Source: JAQVXR01 sp050945755
GTDB lineage: Bacteria > Bacillota > Dehalobacteriia > Dehalobacteriales > Dehalobacteriaceae
Length of the DNA stretch: 36,068 nt
Assembly (NCBI GenBank): GCA_050945755.1
Contig: JBMNTN010000018.1
Coordinates: forward strand, 1 to 36,068
Direction of reading: 5' to 3'
Part shown: piece by piece, positions 1 to 8,874 of the stretch
Numbering within the stretch: the stretch's first letter is position 1
How the letters are laid out: the number at the start of each line of letters is the position of its first letter
Notes under the pieces: model-generated
Database searches by the model: none
Told to the model about the DNA's origin: nothing
Seen by the model: the letters and a program-made list of their open reading frames with translations, nothing else
Translations under genes and position numbers: made by a program

Positions 1-2059
1 CAATATTAATTACCTTTTCCAGGTGCTCAATCCCCTTAATTTCCTGGTGATAACCCGGCATGATTCTCGCCCTGTTTAATTTTTGAGCCAAAGCCGGAAA
101 GATAATTTCGTTTACCAGCGTACTTTTCCCGGAACCCGATACCCCGGTAACACAAGTAAATGTGCCCAGTGGAATGCCCACATCGATTTTTTTCAGATTA
201 TGCTCCGCCGCACCCAAAACTTCCAGCCATTTACCGTTAGGCTGCCGGCGCCGGTCAGGTAAAGGAATGCTTTTTCGTCCGCTGAGATATTGTCCGGTAA
301 TGGATTTTTCATTATCTTTAACTTCTTCAAGTGTCCCTGCCGCCACTACCCGGCCCCCGTGCTCTCCGGCCCCGGGACCGATATCAATAATATAATCAGA
401 CTCCACCATTGTTTCTTCATCATGCTCCACCACCAGCACCGTGTTTCCCAGATCCCGCAGCTTTTTCAATGTTTCAATCAGGCGGGTATTGTCCCGCTGG
501 TGTAAGCCGATGCTGGGCTCGTCCAAAATATAGAGAACACCCATCAAACTGGAGCCGATCTGAGTAGCCAACCGAATACGTTGGGCTTCCCCACCGGACA
601 GAGTTCCCGCCGGCCGGTGCAAAGTTAAATAATCCAACCCCACATTATCCAAAAAGCTTAGCCTTTCCGAGATTTCTTTTAAAATCTGCTTGCCAATCAT
701 CTGCTGCCGGTCGGTCAGCTTTAAGCTGGAAAAGAAATCCCGAGCCTCCCGAATGGAAAAGGTACTGATATCATAGATATTTTTCCCTCCCACCAGAACT
801 GAAAGGCTTTCCGGGCGCAGCCGCGCTCCCTGGCAATCGGAGCAGGGCTTTACCGACATATAGCGGCTGATCTCCTCTCGAATATACTCAGAATTTGTTT
901 CTTTATAGCGGCGTTCAAAATTATTAATAATCCCTTCCCAGGCCACACGATAAACATTTCGTCCCCGTTCCGGGTGATCATATTCAACTCTTATTTTTTC
1001 TCCCCGCGTACCATACAAAACCGCATCAAGAGCTTCCGGAGGCAGTTCCTTAATGGGCACATCAAGGCTAAAATTCATATGCTTGGCCAATGCTTCAATA
1101 AATCGATAATACCAACCCTGAGAATTACTGCTCCACCGGGCTACTGCCCCTTCACTTATTGATAAATTCTTATTAGCAATGATTAGTTCCGGATCTATTT
1201 TCATGGTATAGCCCAACCCGTCGCATGCCGGGCAAGCCCCATAAGGATTATTAAAGGAAAACATGCGGGGGGTGATTTCCTCCAGGCTGATACCACAGTC
1301 TACGCAGGCAAAATTCTGGCTAAAAATCATTTCTTCCCCGCCGACAATATCAACGGCCACAATTCCGTTTCCCATACCCAGAGCTAATTCCAATGAATCA
1401 GCCAATCGTTTTTCAATCTCCGGTTTGAGAATAATTCTGTCCACAATTATCTCGATGGTATGCTTCTTGTTCTTTTCCAAGTGAAACCGGTCCTGCAGAT
1501 CATGAATCTCGCCATCCACCCGCACCCGGACATAGCCGGCTTTGCGCGCATCTTCAAATATTTTCAGGTGTTCTCCCTTGCGTCCCCGCACCAAGGGCGC
1601 CAAAATCTGCAGCCTGGTCCCTTCACCATATGAAAGGAGGATATCCACCATCTGGTCTACCGTCTGCTGGGCAATGAGCCGGCCGCATTTTGGACAGTGG
1701 GGTTCCCCAATCCGGGCAAATAATAGACGCAAATAATCATAGATTTCCGTCACCGTGCCCACAGTAGAACGGGGATTACGGCTGGTCGTCTTCTGATCGA
1801 TAGAAATCGCAGGTGACAATCCTTCAATATAATCCACATCCGGCTTGTCCATTTGACCTAAAAATTGCCGGGCATATGAAGAGAGCGACTCTACATAGCG
1901 TCGCTGTCCTTCCGCATAAATAGTATCAAAGGCAAGGGACGACTTTCCCGAACCACTAAGCCCGGTAATTACCACCAGTTTATCCCGGGGAATCTCCACG
2001 TCAATATTTTTTAAATTGTGTTCACGAGCACCTTTTACGATGATTTTATCTTTGGACAT
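1..2059 (-). CDS. uvrA: UvrABC excinuclease ATPase subunit UvrA, 3' end cut by window edge
   Basis: UvrA is the damage-scanning ATPase of nucleotide excision repair; it loads UvrB at lesions. About 686 codons are visible and the frame is still open at base 1, so roughly the last quarter of a usual ~940-residue protein lies outside the window. Translation from the ATG at 2059 begins MSKDKIIVKGAREHNLKN. It shows an N-terminal Walker A (GLSGSGKSSLAFDT), CxxC zinc-binding pairs (CPKCG, CVDCG, CPACDGLG, CSDCQG), the ABC signature LSGGEAQRIRLA with a following LDEPSIGLH Walker B, and the second Walker A GVSGSGKST near the window edge. A GGAGATTT ribosome site precedes the ATG. It lies 18 bases behind uvrB and is evidently co-transcribed with it. 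Confidence 0.97.
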   Translation of the reverse strand, partial: MSKDKIIVKGAREHNLKNIDVEIPRDKLVVITGLSGSGKSSLAFDTIYAEGQRRYVESLSSYARQFLGQMDKPDVDYIEGLSPAISIDQKTTSRNPRSTVGTVTEIYDYLRLLFARIGEPHCPKCGRLIAQQTVDQMVDILLSYGEGTRLQILAPLVRGRKGEHLKIFEDARKAGYVRVRVDGEIHDLQDRFHLEKNKKHTIEIIVDRIILKPEIEKRLADSLELALGMGNGIVAVDIVGGEEMIFSQNFACVDCGISLEEITPRMFSFNNPYGACPACDGLGYTMKIDPELIIANKNLSISEGAVARWSSNSQGWYYRFIEALAKHMNFSLDVPIKELPPEALDAVLYGTRGEKIRVEYDHPERGRNVYRVAWEGIINNFERRYKETNSEYIREEISRYMSVKPCSDCQGARLRPESLSVLVGGKNIYDISTFSIREARDFFSSLKLTDRQQMIGKQILKEISERLSFLDNVGLDYLTLHRPAGTLSGGEAQRIRLATQIGSSLMGVLYILDEPSIGLHQRDNTRLIETLKKLRDLGNTVLVVEHDEETMVESDYIIDIGPGAGEHGGRVVAAGTLEEVKDNEKSITGQYLSGRKSIPLPDRRRQPNGKWLEVLGAAEHNLKKIDVGIPLGTFTCVTGVSGSGKSTLVNEIIFPALAQKLNRARIMPGYHQEIKGIEHLEKVINI

Positions 2060-2077
2060 GTAAATCTCCTTCTAAAA

Positions 2078-4075
2078 TTAAGGTTGTTTCTTTACCGGGC
2101 CTTTTTCCGCCCTTAATTCAATCAAGGCATCTCTTAAGTGAGCCGCCCGTTCAAATTCCAGGTGCCGGGCAGCTTCCCGCATTTCCTTTTCCAATGAACG
2201 GATCATTTTTTCTCTTTCCTTGCGGGAGAGTTTTTTCCCTTCTCCCTCTTTGCTGTATACCGCCGAGGTTTCTGCCACCTCTGTAGCGGCAATTAACTCT
2301 CGGATTCCCTTTTTAATCGATTGAGGTTTTATATTGTGCACTTTATTGAAATTAAGCTGGAGCAAGCGCCTACGGTTAGTTTCCTCTATTGCCTTCTGCA
2401 TCGACTCAGTGATGTTATCGGCATACATGATAACCAGTCCTTCCACATTACGCGCCGCCCGCCCAATCGTTTGAATCAAGGAACGCTCCGAACGCAAAAA
2501 CCCTTCCTTATCAGCATCAAGAATTGCTACCAACGAAACTTCTGGCAGGTCCAATCCTTCCCGCAGCAAATTAATTCCTACCAGCACATGGAACTCACCT
2601 AAGCGCAATTCCCGGATGATTTCCATCCGCTCCAGCGTCTTTATCTCCGAGTGCAGGTAGCGTACCTTGATGCCCACTCCCCGCAGGTAATCGGTCAAAT
2701 CTTCTGCCATCTGTTTTGTCAGAGTGGTAACCAAAACCCGCTGGTCCTTTTCCACCCGACGGCGAATCTCCTCAATCAAGTCGTCAATCTGTCCTTTGAC
2801 GGGGCGGACAAAAATTTCCGGATCCAACAACCCGGTAGGCCGGATGATCTGTTCGACGATTTTTTTACTGTGCTCCAGCTCATAAGGCCCGGGTGTGGCG
2901 GAAACATAAATAGTCTGAGAAATTTTCTCCTCAAACTCATGAAACATGAGGGGCCTATTGTCCAGAGCAGAAGGCAGACGAAACCCGTGTTCAATCAAAG
3001 ACTGCTTGCGGGATCTGTCTCCTTCGTACATCCCCCGAATTTGGGGAATTGTCACATGGGACTCATCGATCACCAGGAGAAAATCATCAGGAAAATAATC
3101 CAGAAGGCAGTAAGGTGCTTCTCCTGGCGCCCGGCCGGTAAGATGTCGGGAATAGTTTTCGATTCCCTGGCAGTACCCCATTTCCTGCATCATTTCCAAG
3201 TCAAAATTAGTGCGCTGTTCCAAGCGCTGGGCTTCCAATAGTTTGTTTTCCCCGCGCAGTTCCTTAAGCCTTTTCTCCAATTCTTCTTCAATTGTTTGCA
3301 GGGCAATTTTCATTTTTTCTGCGCCGGTCACATAGTGACTGGCGGGAAAAACAGATACGTGCCTACGGGTACCGAGAATCTCCCCGGTCAATGTATCAAT
3401 TTCGGCAATTCGTTCAATCTCATCACCAAAAAGCTCTACCCGAACTGCCTGCTCCCCAGTGTTAGCCGGGAAGATTTCCACCACGTCTCCCCGCACCCGG
3501 AAAGTCCCTCGGTGAAAGTCCATCTCATTCCGGTTGTACTGAATTTCCACTAACCGGCGTAAAATTTGCTCCCGTCCTATTTCCTGTCCTACCCGCAGAC
3601 TGAGACACATGTCACGGTATTCTTCTGGAGACCCTAAACCGTATATCGCTGAAACACTGGCAACAATAATCACATCCTGCCGTTCAAAGAGGGCAGCGGT
3701 AGCCGAGTGACGTAATTTTTCAATCTCATCATTAATCGAAGCGTCTTTTTCAATATAGGTGTCCGTCCGGGCAATGTATGCTTCCGGCTGATAATAATCG
3801 TAATAACTGACAAAATACTCCACCGCATTGTCGGGGAAAAACTCCCTAAACTCCCCGTATAGCTGTGCGGCCAGTGTTTTATTATGGGCAATCACCAATG
3901 TGGGGCGATTCACTTTTTCAATCACATTTGCAACCGTAAATGTCTTCCCTGAGCCGGTTACCCCTAAAAGCACCTGATGCCGCTGGCCGGAGGTAATCCC
4001 ATCTATCAGGGCTTTAATTGCTTTTGGCTGGTCACCCTTAGGCCGGTATTCCGATTTTAACTTAAATTCACCCAT
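2078..4075 (-). CDS. uvrB: UvrABC excinuclease helicase-like subunit UvrB
   Basis: UvrB receives the lesion from UvrA, verifies it and recruits UvrC. The 665-residue protein is the normal family length. Walker A GVTGSGKT lies at about residues 38-45, followed by the aromatic beta-hairpin (YYDYYQPEAYI), the helicase DEAD-type box VIDESH, motif VI QTIGRAARN, and a C-terminal UVR motif (about 35 residues, EKEMREAARHLEFERAAHLRD-like) that contacts UvrC. The frame also allows GTG starts at 4084 and 4078. I chose ATG 4075 because MGEFKLKSEYRPKGDQP aligns with usual UvrB N termini and an AGGTGA-like ribosome site sits just upstream. It is the first gene of uvrB-uvrA. I saw no LexA-type box (CGAAC-N4-GTTCG) upstream, although uvrBA is SOS-controlled in Bacillus. 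Confidence 0.97.
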   Translation of the reverse strand: MGEFKLKSEYRPKGDQPKAIKALIDGITSGQRHQVLLGVTGSGKTFTVANVIEKVNRPTLVIAHNKTLAAQLYGEFREFFPDNAVEYFVSYYDYYQPEAYIARTDTYIEKDASINDEIEKLRHSATAALFERQDVIIVASVSAIYGLGSPEEYRDMCLSLRVGQEIGREQILRRLVEIQYNRNEMDFHRGTFRVRGDVVEIFPANTGEQAVRVELFGDEIERIAEIDTLTGEILGTRRHVSVFPASHYVTGAEKMKIALQTIEEELEKRLKELRGENKLLEAQRLEQRTNFDLEMMQEMGYCQGIENYSRHLTGRAPGEAPYCLLDYFPDDFLLVIDESHVTIPQIRGMYEGDRSRKQSLIEHGFRLPSALDNRPLMFHEFEEKISQTIYVSATPGPYELEHSKKIVEQIIRPTGLLDPEIFVRPVKGQIDDLIEEIRRRVEKDQRVLVTTLTKQMAEDLTDYLRGVGIKVRYLHSEIKTLERMEIIRELRLGEFHVLVGINLLREGLDLPEVSLVAILDADKEGFLRSERSLIQTIGRAARNVEGLVIMYADNITESMQKAIEETNRRRLLQLNFNKVHNIKPQSIKKGIRELIAATEVAETSAVYSKEGEGKKLSRKEREKMIRSLEKEMREAARHLEFERAAHLRDALIELRAEKGPVKKQP

Positions 4076-4110
4076 CACCCTCACCTGCTCCCAAATTTAC
4101 TTATCCTATT

Positions 4111-4139
4111 ATTATACCATTAATACGGCTAAATAATAA
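4111..4139 (-). promoter_or_regulatory. Candidate promoter of uvrB-uvrA
   Basis: On the minus strand a perfect -10 TATAAT (4116-4111) is preceded at 17 bases by a weak -35 TTATTA (4139-4134). It sits about 35 bases upstream of the uvrB start. The -35 matches only three of six consensus positions. Confidence 0.5.
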
Positions 4140-4165
4140 GACCACACTATCTGTTTTTCAGAATC

Positions 4166-4199
4166 AAGCAAGAAACTTGGCTTTTGCCAAGTTTTGCTT
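4166..4199 (-). terminator. Hairpin downstream of the tandem P-loop ATPase gene
   Basis: AAACTTGGC-TTTT-GCCAAGTTT is a 9-bp perfect stem (4173-4181 with 4086+100-4194, i.e. 4186-4194). It extends to AAGCAA/TTGCTT with one bulged base. It begins 7 bases past the ATPase stop at 4206. The tail on the minus strand is only moderately T-rich (TTTCTTGCTT), so termination may be inefficient. The same ACTTGGC/GCCAAGT core recurs in the terminator at 23705-23722. Confidence 0.5.
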
Positions 4200-4205
4200 A
4201 ATACG

Positions 4206-5294
4206 TTATTTCATGTCTGCCTCCAGAAGCAGTATCTTATTAAAAATCTTGGTTCTAATTTTATTGATCGCTTCAAAATCCATCGCCTTAATATAAAAAC
4301 CTTCCAGTTCATCATGGAGTTTTTTGGCCTGGGCAAGGTTTTTTACCGCTTCACCGGTCAGATACTGGAATTTATTTTCCATCTCGGCCAGTTTATCAGC
4401 CTTTTTATTGACCTCTTCCAGGTCCAGACAGCCCAGCATATCAATAACTTTGTCCCCTGGACGGTGGGGATCAATCTCGTGGGGCGGGGTTCCATCAATG
4501 ACAGCTACACCTAGAATAGGAATTACCAGCATGTCAATACTGTCCGGATCAAGGGAACAATGATAGACATCAATATTCAACCCTCTGTCAATCGCTGCCT
4601 GCATCACTTTTTTTGTCAGTGTGGACTTTCCCGTGCCCGGACGCCCTTTAATAATATATCTGGCCTGACAATCCCCGGTAATATTATCAATATAGTTCAT
4701 CATCCCTTTAGGAGTAATGGCACTGGCAAAAAGGTGGCGCACTACCGGCTTATTATCCTGGAAAATCTCCTCCACCAACTCTTCCGCCACCCTGTCAGCC
4801 ATTTTTGTATCCAGGGCGGCACTGTTAATTGCCTCCCAATCATCATGTACCCCTTTAGCGGCCTTTAAATAGGTATATGCTGTAGAAAAGCAATTGCTGA
4901 TCCGATCAGCCAAATCCTTTATCTCTTCCCCCTGGGCTTGGAGAACTTCCTCTTTCCAACAATCACCTAAGTTGACAATTTGATCTACTACCCCGGGATA
5001 CCTGGGATCAACAATATGAGGGGCAGTCCCGTCAATTACTGCCGCTTTTAATGCCGGAATCAGCACCCCGTCCAAGGAATCGTTGTCCGAAGAACATTGC
5101 CAGAATTCTACATCAAAGCCCCGGTCCAACATCGCCAGGCCAATCTTGCGCATCAGGGTAGATTTTCCCGTACCCGGCCCCCCTTTCAAAATAAATACAT
5201 GCTCCATTCCCTGGAGCCCGGATCGATAAAATGAATAAAAACCCTGCGCTGTATTACCGCCGGGGTAAACATATTTAATATTTCCCTGTGCCAT
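4206..5294 (-). CDS. Tandem P-loop ATPase (internally duplicated), function unknown
   Basis: A 362-residue cytoplasmic protein made of two homologous halves. Walker A motifs are GGPGTGKST (about 38-46) and GRPGTGKST (about 217-225). Each half repeats the same distal motif: VIDGTAPHIVDP (about 86-97) and VIDGTPPHEIDP (about 265-276). Both halves also carry a CSxDxDSxD-like segment between the two motifs. This resembles an uncharacterised duplicated P-loop family annotated in Firmicutes as hypothetical ATPase; no substrate is known to me. A GGAGG site lies upstream of the ATG. The gene is divergently transcribed from the DUF362 ferredoxin-like gene and stands alone, with its own 3' hairpin. Loss of either P-loop has not occurred, suggesting both sites bind nucleotide. 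Confidence 0.85.
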   Translation of the reverse strand: MAQGNIKYVYPGGNTAQGFYSFYRSGLQGMEHVFILKGGPGTGKSTLMRKIGLAMLDRGFDVEFWQCSSDNDSLDGVLIPALKAAVIDGTAPHIVDPRYPGVVDQIVNLGDCWKEEVLQAQGEEIKDLADRISNCFSTAYTYLKAAKGVHDDWEAINSAALDTKMADRVAEELVEEIFQDNKPVVRHLFASAITPKGMMNYIDNITGDCQARYIIKGRPGTGKSTLTKKVMQAAIDRGLNIDVYHCSLDPDSIDMLVIPILGVAVIDGTPPHEIDPHRPGDKVIDMLGCLDLEEVNKKADKLAEMENKFQYLTGEAVKNLAQAKKLHDELEGFYIKAMDFEAINKIRTKIFNKILLLEADMK

Positions 5295-5435
5295 AAGCTC
5301 TCTCTCCCTCCAAATTCCAATTATCTCTCATTAAAAGCCTATACTATGGTATGAGAAAAAGTTTAAAGAGTGCTTAGTATCTAAGAAAACCAAAACTGAA
5401 TTGCTCTACACAATCTGGAGCAGACACCATGCTTA

Positions 5436-5444
5436 TGATATAAT
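5436..5444 (+). promoter_or_regulatory. Extended -10 promoter of the DUF362 gene
   Basis: TG-A-TATAAT (5436-5444) is a consensus extended -10 element. No good -35 is visible at 16-18 bases, which is common for extended -10 promoters. The start codon follows 28 bases downstream. Confidence 0.55.
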
Positions 5445-5471
5445 AGCTGTAAAAAAACGGGAGGACATTTC

Positions 5472-6554
5472 ATGGCCGCAAAAATTCTCTTTTCATCAGT
5501 TGCCTTTGATAAATATGACGGAGATGCCACCCTGCCGGCTAAATTTGAACGCCTGCTTGATGCCTTGGAAATGCAGGAAGTGGTGAAAGATAAATGGACA
5601 GCGGTAAAAATGCACATGGGCCGAAAAATAGGGTATTCCACCATTCACCCCCTCTTCGTCAAAATCCTTGTGGACAAACTGAAAAGTTATGGCGCAAAAG
5701 TTTTTATTACCGACCAAACTGTGGAAGAAGCCAAAACCAGAGGCTACAGTGAAAATTTTCTCGGGGTGCCTGTCGTCCCTGCCTGCGGGGTAATGGATAA
5801 ATATTATTATGAGAAAGAAGCAAATTTTAAAACATTGCGTAATATTGATATCGCCGGACATATTTATGATGCCGAGGTCATGATTGACCTATCCCATATA
5901 AAAGGCCATGGGGCTTGCGGCTTCGGCGGTGCTTGTAAAAACATTGCCATGGGCTGCGTCACCGACCGGACCAGAAAACAGATTCACAACCTGGAGGGCG
6001 GCATTGACTGGAATGAGGAAATGTGCACTCATTGTGAGGAATGCATTAAAGGATGTTGGCGCCAAGCAAATAGATTTACTAAAAAAAATATTTACAGCAT
6101 TTTTTACCATGACTGTACATATTGCCAGCACTGTGTAAAGGTCTGCCCCACCGGAGCTTTAACCGTTACCGGACAGCGTTATGAAGATTTCCAAACCGGA
6201 ATGGCCATCTGCACAGATACTGTACTAAAGACCTTTCAACCAGGTCATGTATTTTATATCAACTTTTTATTAAATATTACTGCAGTCTGTGATTGCTGGG
6301 GCTTCACTACCCCCAACCTTGTTCCCGATATTGGTATTATGGCCTCCCAAGATATTGTGGCAATAGACCGGGCCAGCCTTGATGCCATCAAATTCGAAAA
6401 TCTCATTCCCCAAGGAGTCCCCCGCAATGTTACCCTGGGGTCCAAAGGGCACCTTTTTGAACGTCTCCATTGGAAAAATCCTTATATCCAACTGGACGAG
6501 CTGGAAAAGAGAGGTCTGGGCACGCAAAAATACGAAATTGAAGAAATCGAATAA
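5472..6554 (+). CDS. DUF362 family protein with two 4Fe-4S ferredoxin motifs
   Basis: A 360-residue soluble protein. The N-terminal ~170 residues are DUF362-like, containing the KxHMGRK and DLSHIKGHGACGFGGACKN segments. A bacterial ferredoxin domain follows, with C185-x2-C188-x2-C191-x3-C195 and C215-x2-C218-x2-C221-x3-C225 (the latter CTYCQHCVKVCP), enough for two [4Fe-4S] clusters. A further DUF362 portion follows to the C terminus. Such proteins are common in anaerobes and presumed to be redox proteins; the partner is unknown. A GGGAGGA ribosome site precedes the ATG. It has no N-terminal signal. It is monocistronic: a MITE-like element begins 27 bases after the stop and the first clear terminator lies beyond that element. 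Confidence 0.93.
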   Translation: MAAKILFSSVAFDKYDGDATLPAKFERLLDALEMQEVVKDKWTAVKMHMGRKIGYSTIHPLFVKILVDKLKSYGAKVFITDQTVEEAKTRGYSENFLGVPVVPACGVMDKYYYEKEANFKTLRNIDIAGHIYDAEVMIDLSHIKGHGACGFGGACKNIAMGCVTDRTRKQIHNLEGGIDWNEEMCTHCEECIKGCWRQANRFTKKNIYSIFYHDCTYCQHCVKVCPTGALTVTGQRYEDFQTGMAICTDTVLKTFQPGHVFYINFLLNITAVCDCWGFTTPNLVPDIGIMASQDIVAIDRASLDAIKFENLIPQGVPRNVTLGSKGHLFERLHWKNPYIQLDELEKRGLGTQKYEIEEIE

Positions 6555-6580
6555 TGATTCCAAACGATTTAATTCCTTCT

Positions 6581-6826
6581 AAAGGTATTTAAGTTTTTAC
6601 GCTCCACGGGCGCGAGCAAGGAATTGTATGAGCTCGGTACTAAAAGGGATTGGCACAAACTCGCATATAATAAGTTAATCAAAGTGCCTAACACCACTCA
6701 TTAACTTATTCTAAAAATATGGAAATAACCAGATATGCTCAGACATGCGCCAATCCTATTCTTTTAGTACCTGCGCTCTTTTTCCAATCTTGCCAACGTT
6801 TCGCTTTCAAAAACTTAAATACCTTT
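6581..6826. repeat. MITE-like palindromic element, copy A, with perfect 18-bp terminal inverted repeats
   Basis: The ends are exact inverted copies: AAAGGTATTTAAGTTTTT at 6581-6598 and its reverse complement at 6809-6826. Inside, GGTACTAAAAGGGATTGGC (6636-6653) pairs with GCCAATCC-tatt-CTTTTAGTACC (6749-6771). At the centre, AATAAGTTAAT (6669-6679) pairs perfectly with ATTAACTTATT (6700-6710). The whole 246 bp can therefore fold into one long interrupted hairpin. It encodes no convincing protein. A diverged, inverted second copy lies at 11481-11654. I could not find a convincing target-site duplication. Together with the terminator at 6852 it accounts for most of the 424-base gap between the DUF362 gene and the CoA-transferase genes. 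Confidence 0.85.
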
Positions 6827-6851
6827 TTTAAAACATTTTTCAATAAAACAA

Positions 6852-6877
6852 AAAAATCCCGGTCCGCCGGGATTTTT
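6852..6877 (+). terminator. Strong intrinsic terminator after the DUF362 gene and MITE copy A
   Basis: AAAAATCCCGG (6852-6862), loop TCCG, CCGGGATTTTT (6867-6877) form an 11-bp perfect stem whose 3' side runs into TTTTTATTTT. It separates the DUF362 transcript from gctAB. From 6878 to the ribosome site at 6965 I see no clear promoter. Confidence 0.85.
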
Positions 6878-6978
6878 ATTTTACCTGCATATTCTTTCCT
6901 CCCCAAAAATATATTCATAATGGACCGGACGACATCAAATCTTAACTCGAAAAGGAAAAAAAGGAAGGAGGAATTACA

Positions 6979-7989
6979 TTGTTCTGGACCGGACTTTCAC
7001 CTGACGAAGCCCGGGAATACCTGGCCAACAAAGACAAATCCAAACGCGATAAAAAAATGACTTTAACTGAAGCTGTTAATAAATTTGTCAAAGACGGAGC
7101 TAACATTGGGATTGGCGGATTTGTCAACAGCCGCCAGCCAATTGCCATTATCCATGAAATTATCCGGCAGGAGCGGAAAGATCTGACCATCTCATTCCAG
7201 TCTGCCGGCTTGGCACCGGAATATCTGGCGGGTGCCATGGCGATAAATCCGGATCGGGTTTCCATTAAACGGGTGGAGTTGGCCTATTGGGCCCACGAGT
7301 ATGCAGGCATCTCTTCCATGTTCCGTTATCTGGCGGAAAACAGCATGATTCAAATTGAGGACTGGACCAACTACAACATGTCTGCCCGTTTTAAGGCCGG
7401 CTCCATGGGTCTGCCCTTTATCCCTTGCCGTAGCCCGCTGGGTGCTGATGTTAATCGAAGCAACCGTTCCGTTACTATTGACTGTCCCTTTACCGGCCGT
7501 CCCATTACTTTACTTCCCGCTTCTCATCCCGACGTGGGCATTATCCACGTCCAGGAAGCAGATCAGTACGGCAACTGCCGGATTAAAGGGCAATCATTTA
7601 CCTGCCCGGAGATCTCTATGGCGGCAGCCCATACCATCATTACCTGTGAGAAATTAGTGGAAGACGACATTATTACATCTAATTCCACTCAGACCGCTAT
7701 TCCTTACTTTGCTGTGGACGCAGTAGTAGAAGTTCCTTTCGGCGCTTATCCCGGCATGTGTCATGATTATTACTATTTCTCCCAAAGCCACATTGCCAAC
7801 TTTAAAGGCCTGACGGAAAAATTCCGGAAGGGAGACCGCCAAGGGCTGGAAGAATACTATGAAAAATATGTGTATGGCGTTCAGGATTTTGACGGATTCA
7901 TTGCCCAAATTCCCTATAAAGAATTGAAGTACATTCAGCAGTGCGAATCCCGCAGTCTGGAACTGCAGACATTTCTGGAGCCCTGTTGA
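6979..7989 (+). CDS. Glutaconate-type CoA-transferase, subunit A
   Basis: Alpha-type subunit of a family I CoA-transferase, moving CoA between an acyl-CoA and a free acid (commonly acetate). The 336-residue product has the family start region LTEAVNKFVKDGANIGIGGF followed by IAIIHEIIRQ and long segments typical of GctA-like proteins. The start is TTG at 6979, supported by AAGGAGG at 6965-6971 with a 7-base spacer. Methionine codons further in would remove conserved sequence. Subunit B follows after 23 bases, so they form a two-gene operon. Substrate cannot be read from sequence: glutaconate, 3-oxoacid or another dicarboxylic acid are all possible. No decarboxylase or dehydratase genes accompany the pair. 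Confidence 0.85.
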   Translation: MFWTGLSPDEAREYLANKDKSKRDKKMTLTEAVNKFVKDGANIGIGGFVNSRQPIAIIHEIIRQERKDLTISFQSAGLAPEYLAGAMAINPDRVSIKRVELAYWAHEYAGISSMFRYLAENSMIQIEDWTNYNMSARFKAGSMGLPFIPCRSPLGADVNRSNRSVTIDCPFTGRPITLLPASHPDVGIIHVQEADQYGNCRIKGQSFTCPEISMAAAHTIITCEKLVEDDIITSNSTQTAIPYFAVDAVVEVPFGAYPGMCHDYYYFSQSHIANFKGLTEKFRKGDRQGLEEYYEKYVYGVQDFDGFIAQIPYKELKYIQQCESRSLELQTFLEPC

Positions 7990-8012
7990 TCAAGTAAGGA
8001 GGTGAAACCAAT

Positions 8013-8819
8013 ATGGCTCAGTATTCAACTGACTTTACCCCGCAAGAAATGCTGGTCGTGGCGGGTTCCCGCCAGTTGGAAAATAATAAAGTAATCTTTG
8101 CCGGCACAGGATTGCCCATGGTCGGTATTACTTTGGCCCAGCTTACCCATGCACCGGGCATTATTCCCGTTTTCGAAGCAGGCGCCGTAGGATCAACTTT
8201 AAGCCGGGGACTCCCCTTATCGGTAGGTGATTCCCGTACCAGCTGCAAAGCCATGTATATGCAGGGATTAAATTCCGCCTTTGAGCTTACCCAGCGTGGA
8301 TTCATCGACATTGGCTTTATCGGTGGAGCGGAAATTGATCCATACGGAAACCTTAATTCTACCATGATGGGTAATTTCCCCGACGGCTACCAGAAACCCA
8401 AAACCCGTCTCCCGGGAAGCGGCGGAGCCGGAGACATGGCCTGTTCCTGCACAAAGACCATTATCATTATGGCTCATGAACCACGTAGATTTAATGAGAA
8501 ACTGAATTACTACACCAGCATGGGCCATTTAGACGGTTCCCCCGGAGCACGGAAAGCTGCCGGTATCCAAGGAAACGGCCCCAGCCGGGTAATCACCACC
8601 AAAGCCTTAATGGGCTTTGATGATGAAAGCAAACGGATGAAAATACTGGCTGTCATGCCTGGTGAAACGGTGGAAAGCGTTCAAGCCGCCACCGGTTTTA
8701 CCCTCTTGGTGGATAAAGATGTTTACGAATTTGAACCTCCCACAGTGGAAGAAATCAAACTGATTCGAGAAGTGATTGACCCCTACGGGTATTTCGTGAA
8801 GAAAAAAATTAAGGAATAA
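8013..8819 (+). CDS. Glutaconate-type CoA-transferase, subunit B
   Basis: The 268-residue beta-type subunit. The segment IIPVFEAGAVG places Glu55 where the GctB family has its catalytic glutamate (Glu54 in Acidaminococcus GctB, from memory), which forms the glutamyl-CoA thioester intermediate. GFIGGAEIDPYGNLNST and GSGGAGDMACSC are further family-type glycine-rich segments. The ATG at 8013 is preceded by a near-perfect anti-SD match, AAGGAGGTGA. It is the last gene of gctAB; a terminator begins 9 bases past its stop. Confidence 0.87.
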   Translation: MAQYSTDFTPQEMLVVAGSRQLENNKVIFAGTGLPMVGITLAQLTHAPGIIPVFEAGAVGSTLSRGLPLSVGDSRTSCKAMYMQGLNSAFELTQRGFIDIGFIGGAEIDPYGNLNSTMMGNFPDGYQKPKTRLPGSGGAGDMACSCTKTIIIMAHEPRRFNEKLNYYTSMGHLDGSPGARKAAGIQGNGPSRVITTKALMGFDDESKRMKILAVMPGETVESVQAATGFTLLVDKDVYEFEPPTVEEIKLIREVIDPYGYFVKKKIKE

Positions 8820-8827
8820 TAAAAAGG

Positions 8828-8874
8828 GCCTTTTTGTGCAGGTGGATGTGCTACCAGACAAAAAGGCTTTCTTT
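8828..8874. terminator. Bidirectional terminator between gctB and the convergent MinJ-like gene
   Basis: GCCTTTTTGT (8828-8837) pairs with ACAAAAAGGC (8858-8867) around a 20-base loop. It is followed by TTTCTTTC on the plus strand and by CCTTTTTATT on the minus strand, so it can serve both converging transcripts. Confidence 0.8.

Noticed and set aside
2651..3241. 196-codon open frame opposite uvrB
   Set aside because: Antisense to highly conserved UvrB sequence, no ribosome site and no recognisable motifs; a shadow of codon bias.
4076..4165. LexA (SOS) operator ahead of uvrB
   Set aside because: No CGAAC-N4-GTTCG or close variant could be seen in the upstream stretch.
6719..7060. 113-codon plus-strand frame across MITE copy A and the start of gctA
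   Set aside because: Runs through the palindromic repeat and a terminator, has no ribosome site and overlaps gctA in another frame.
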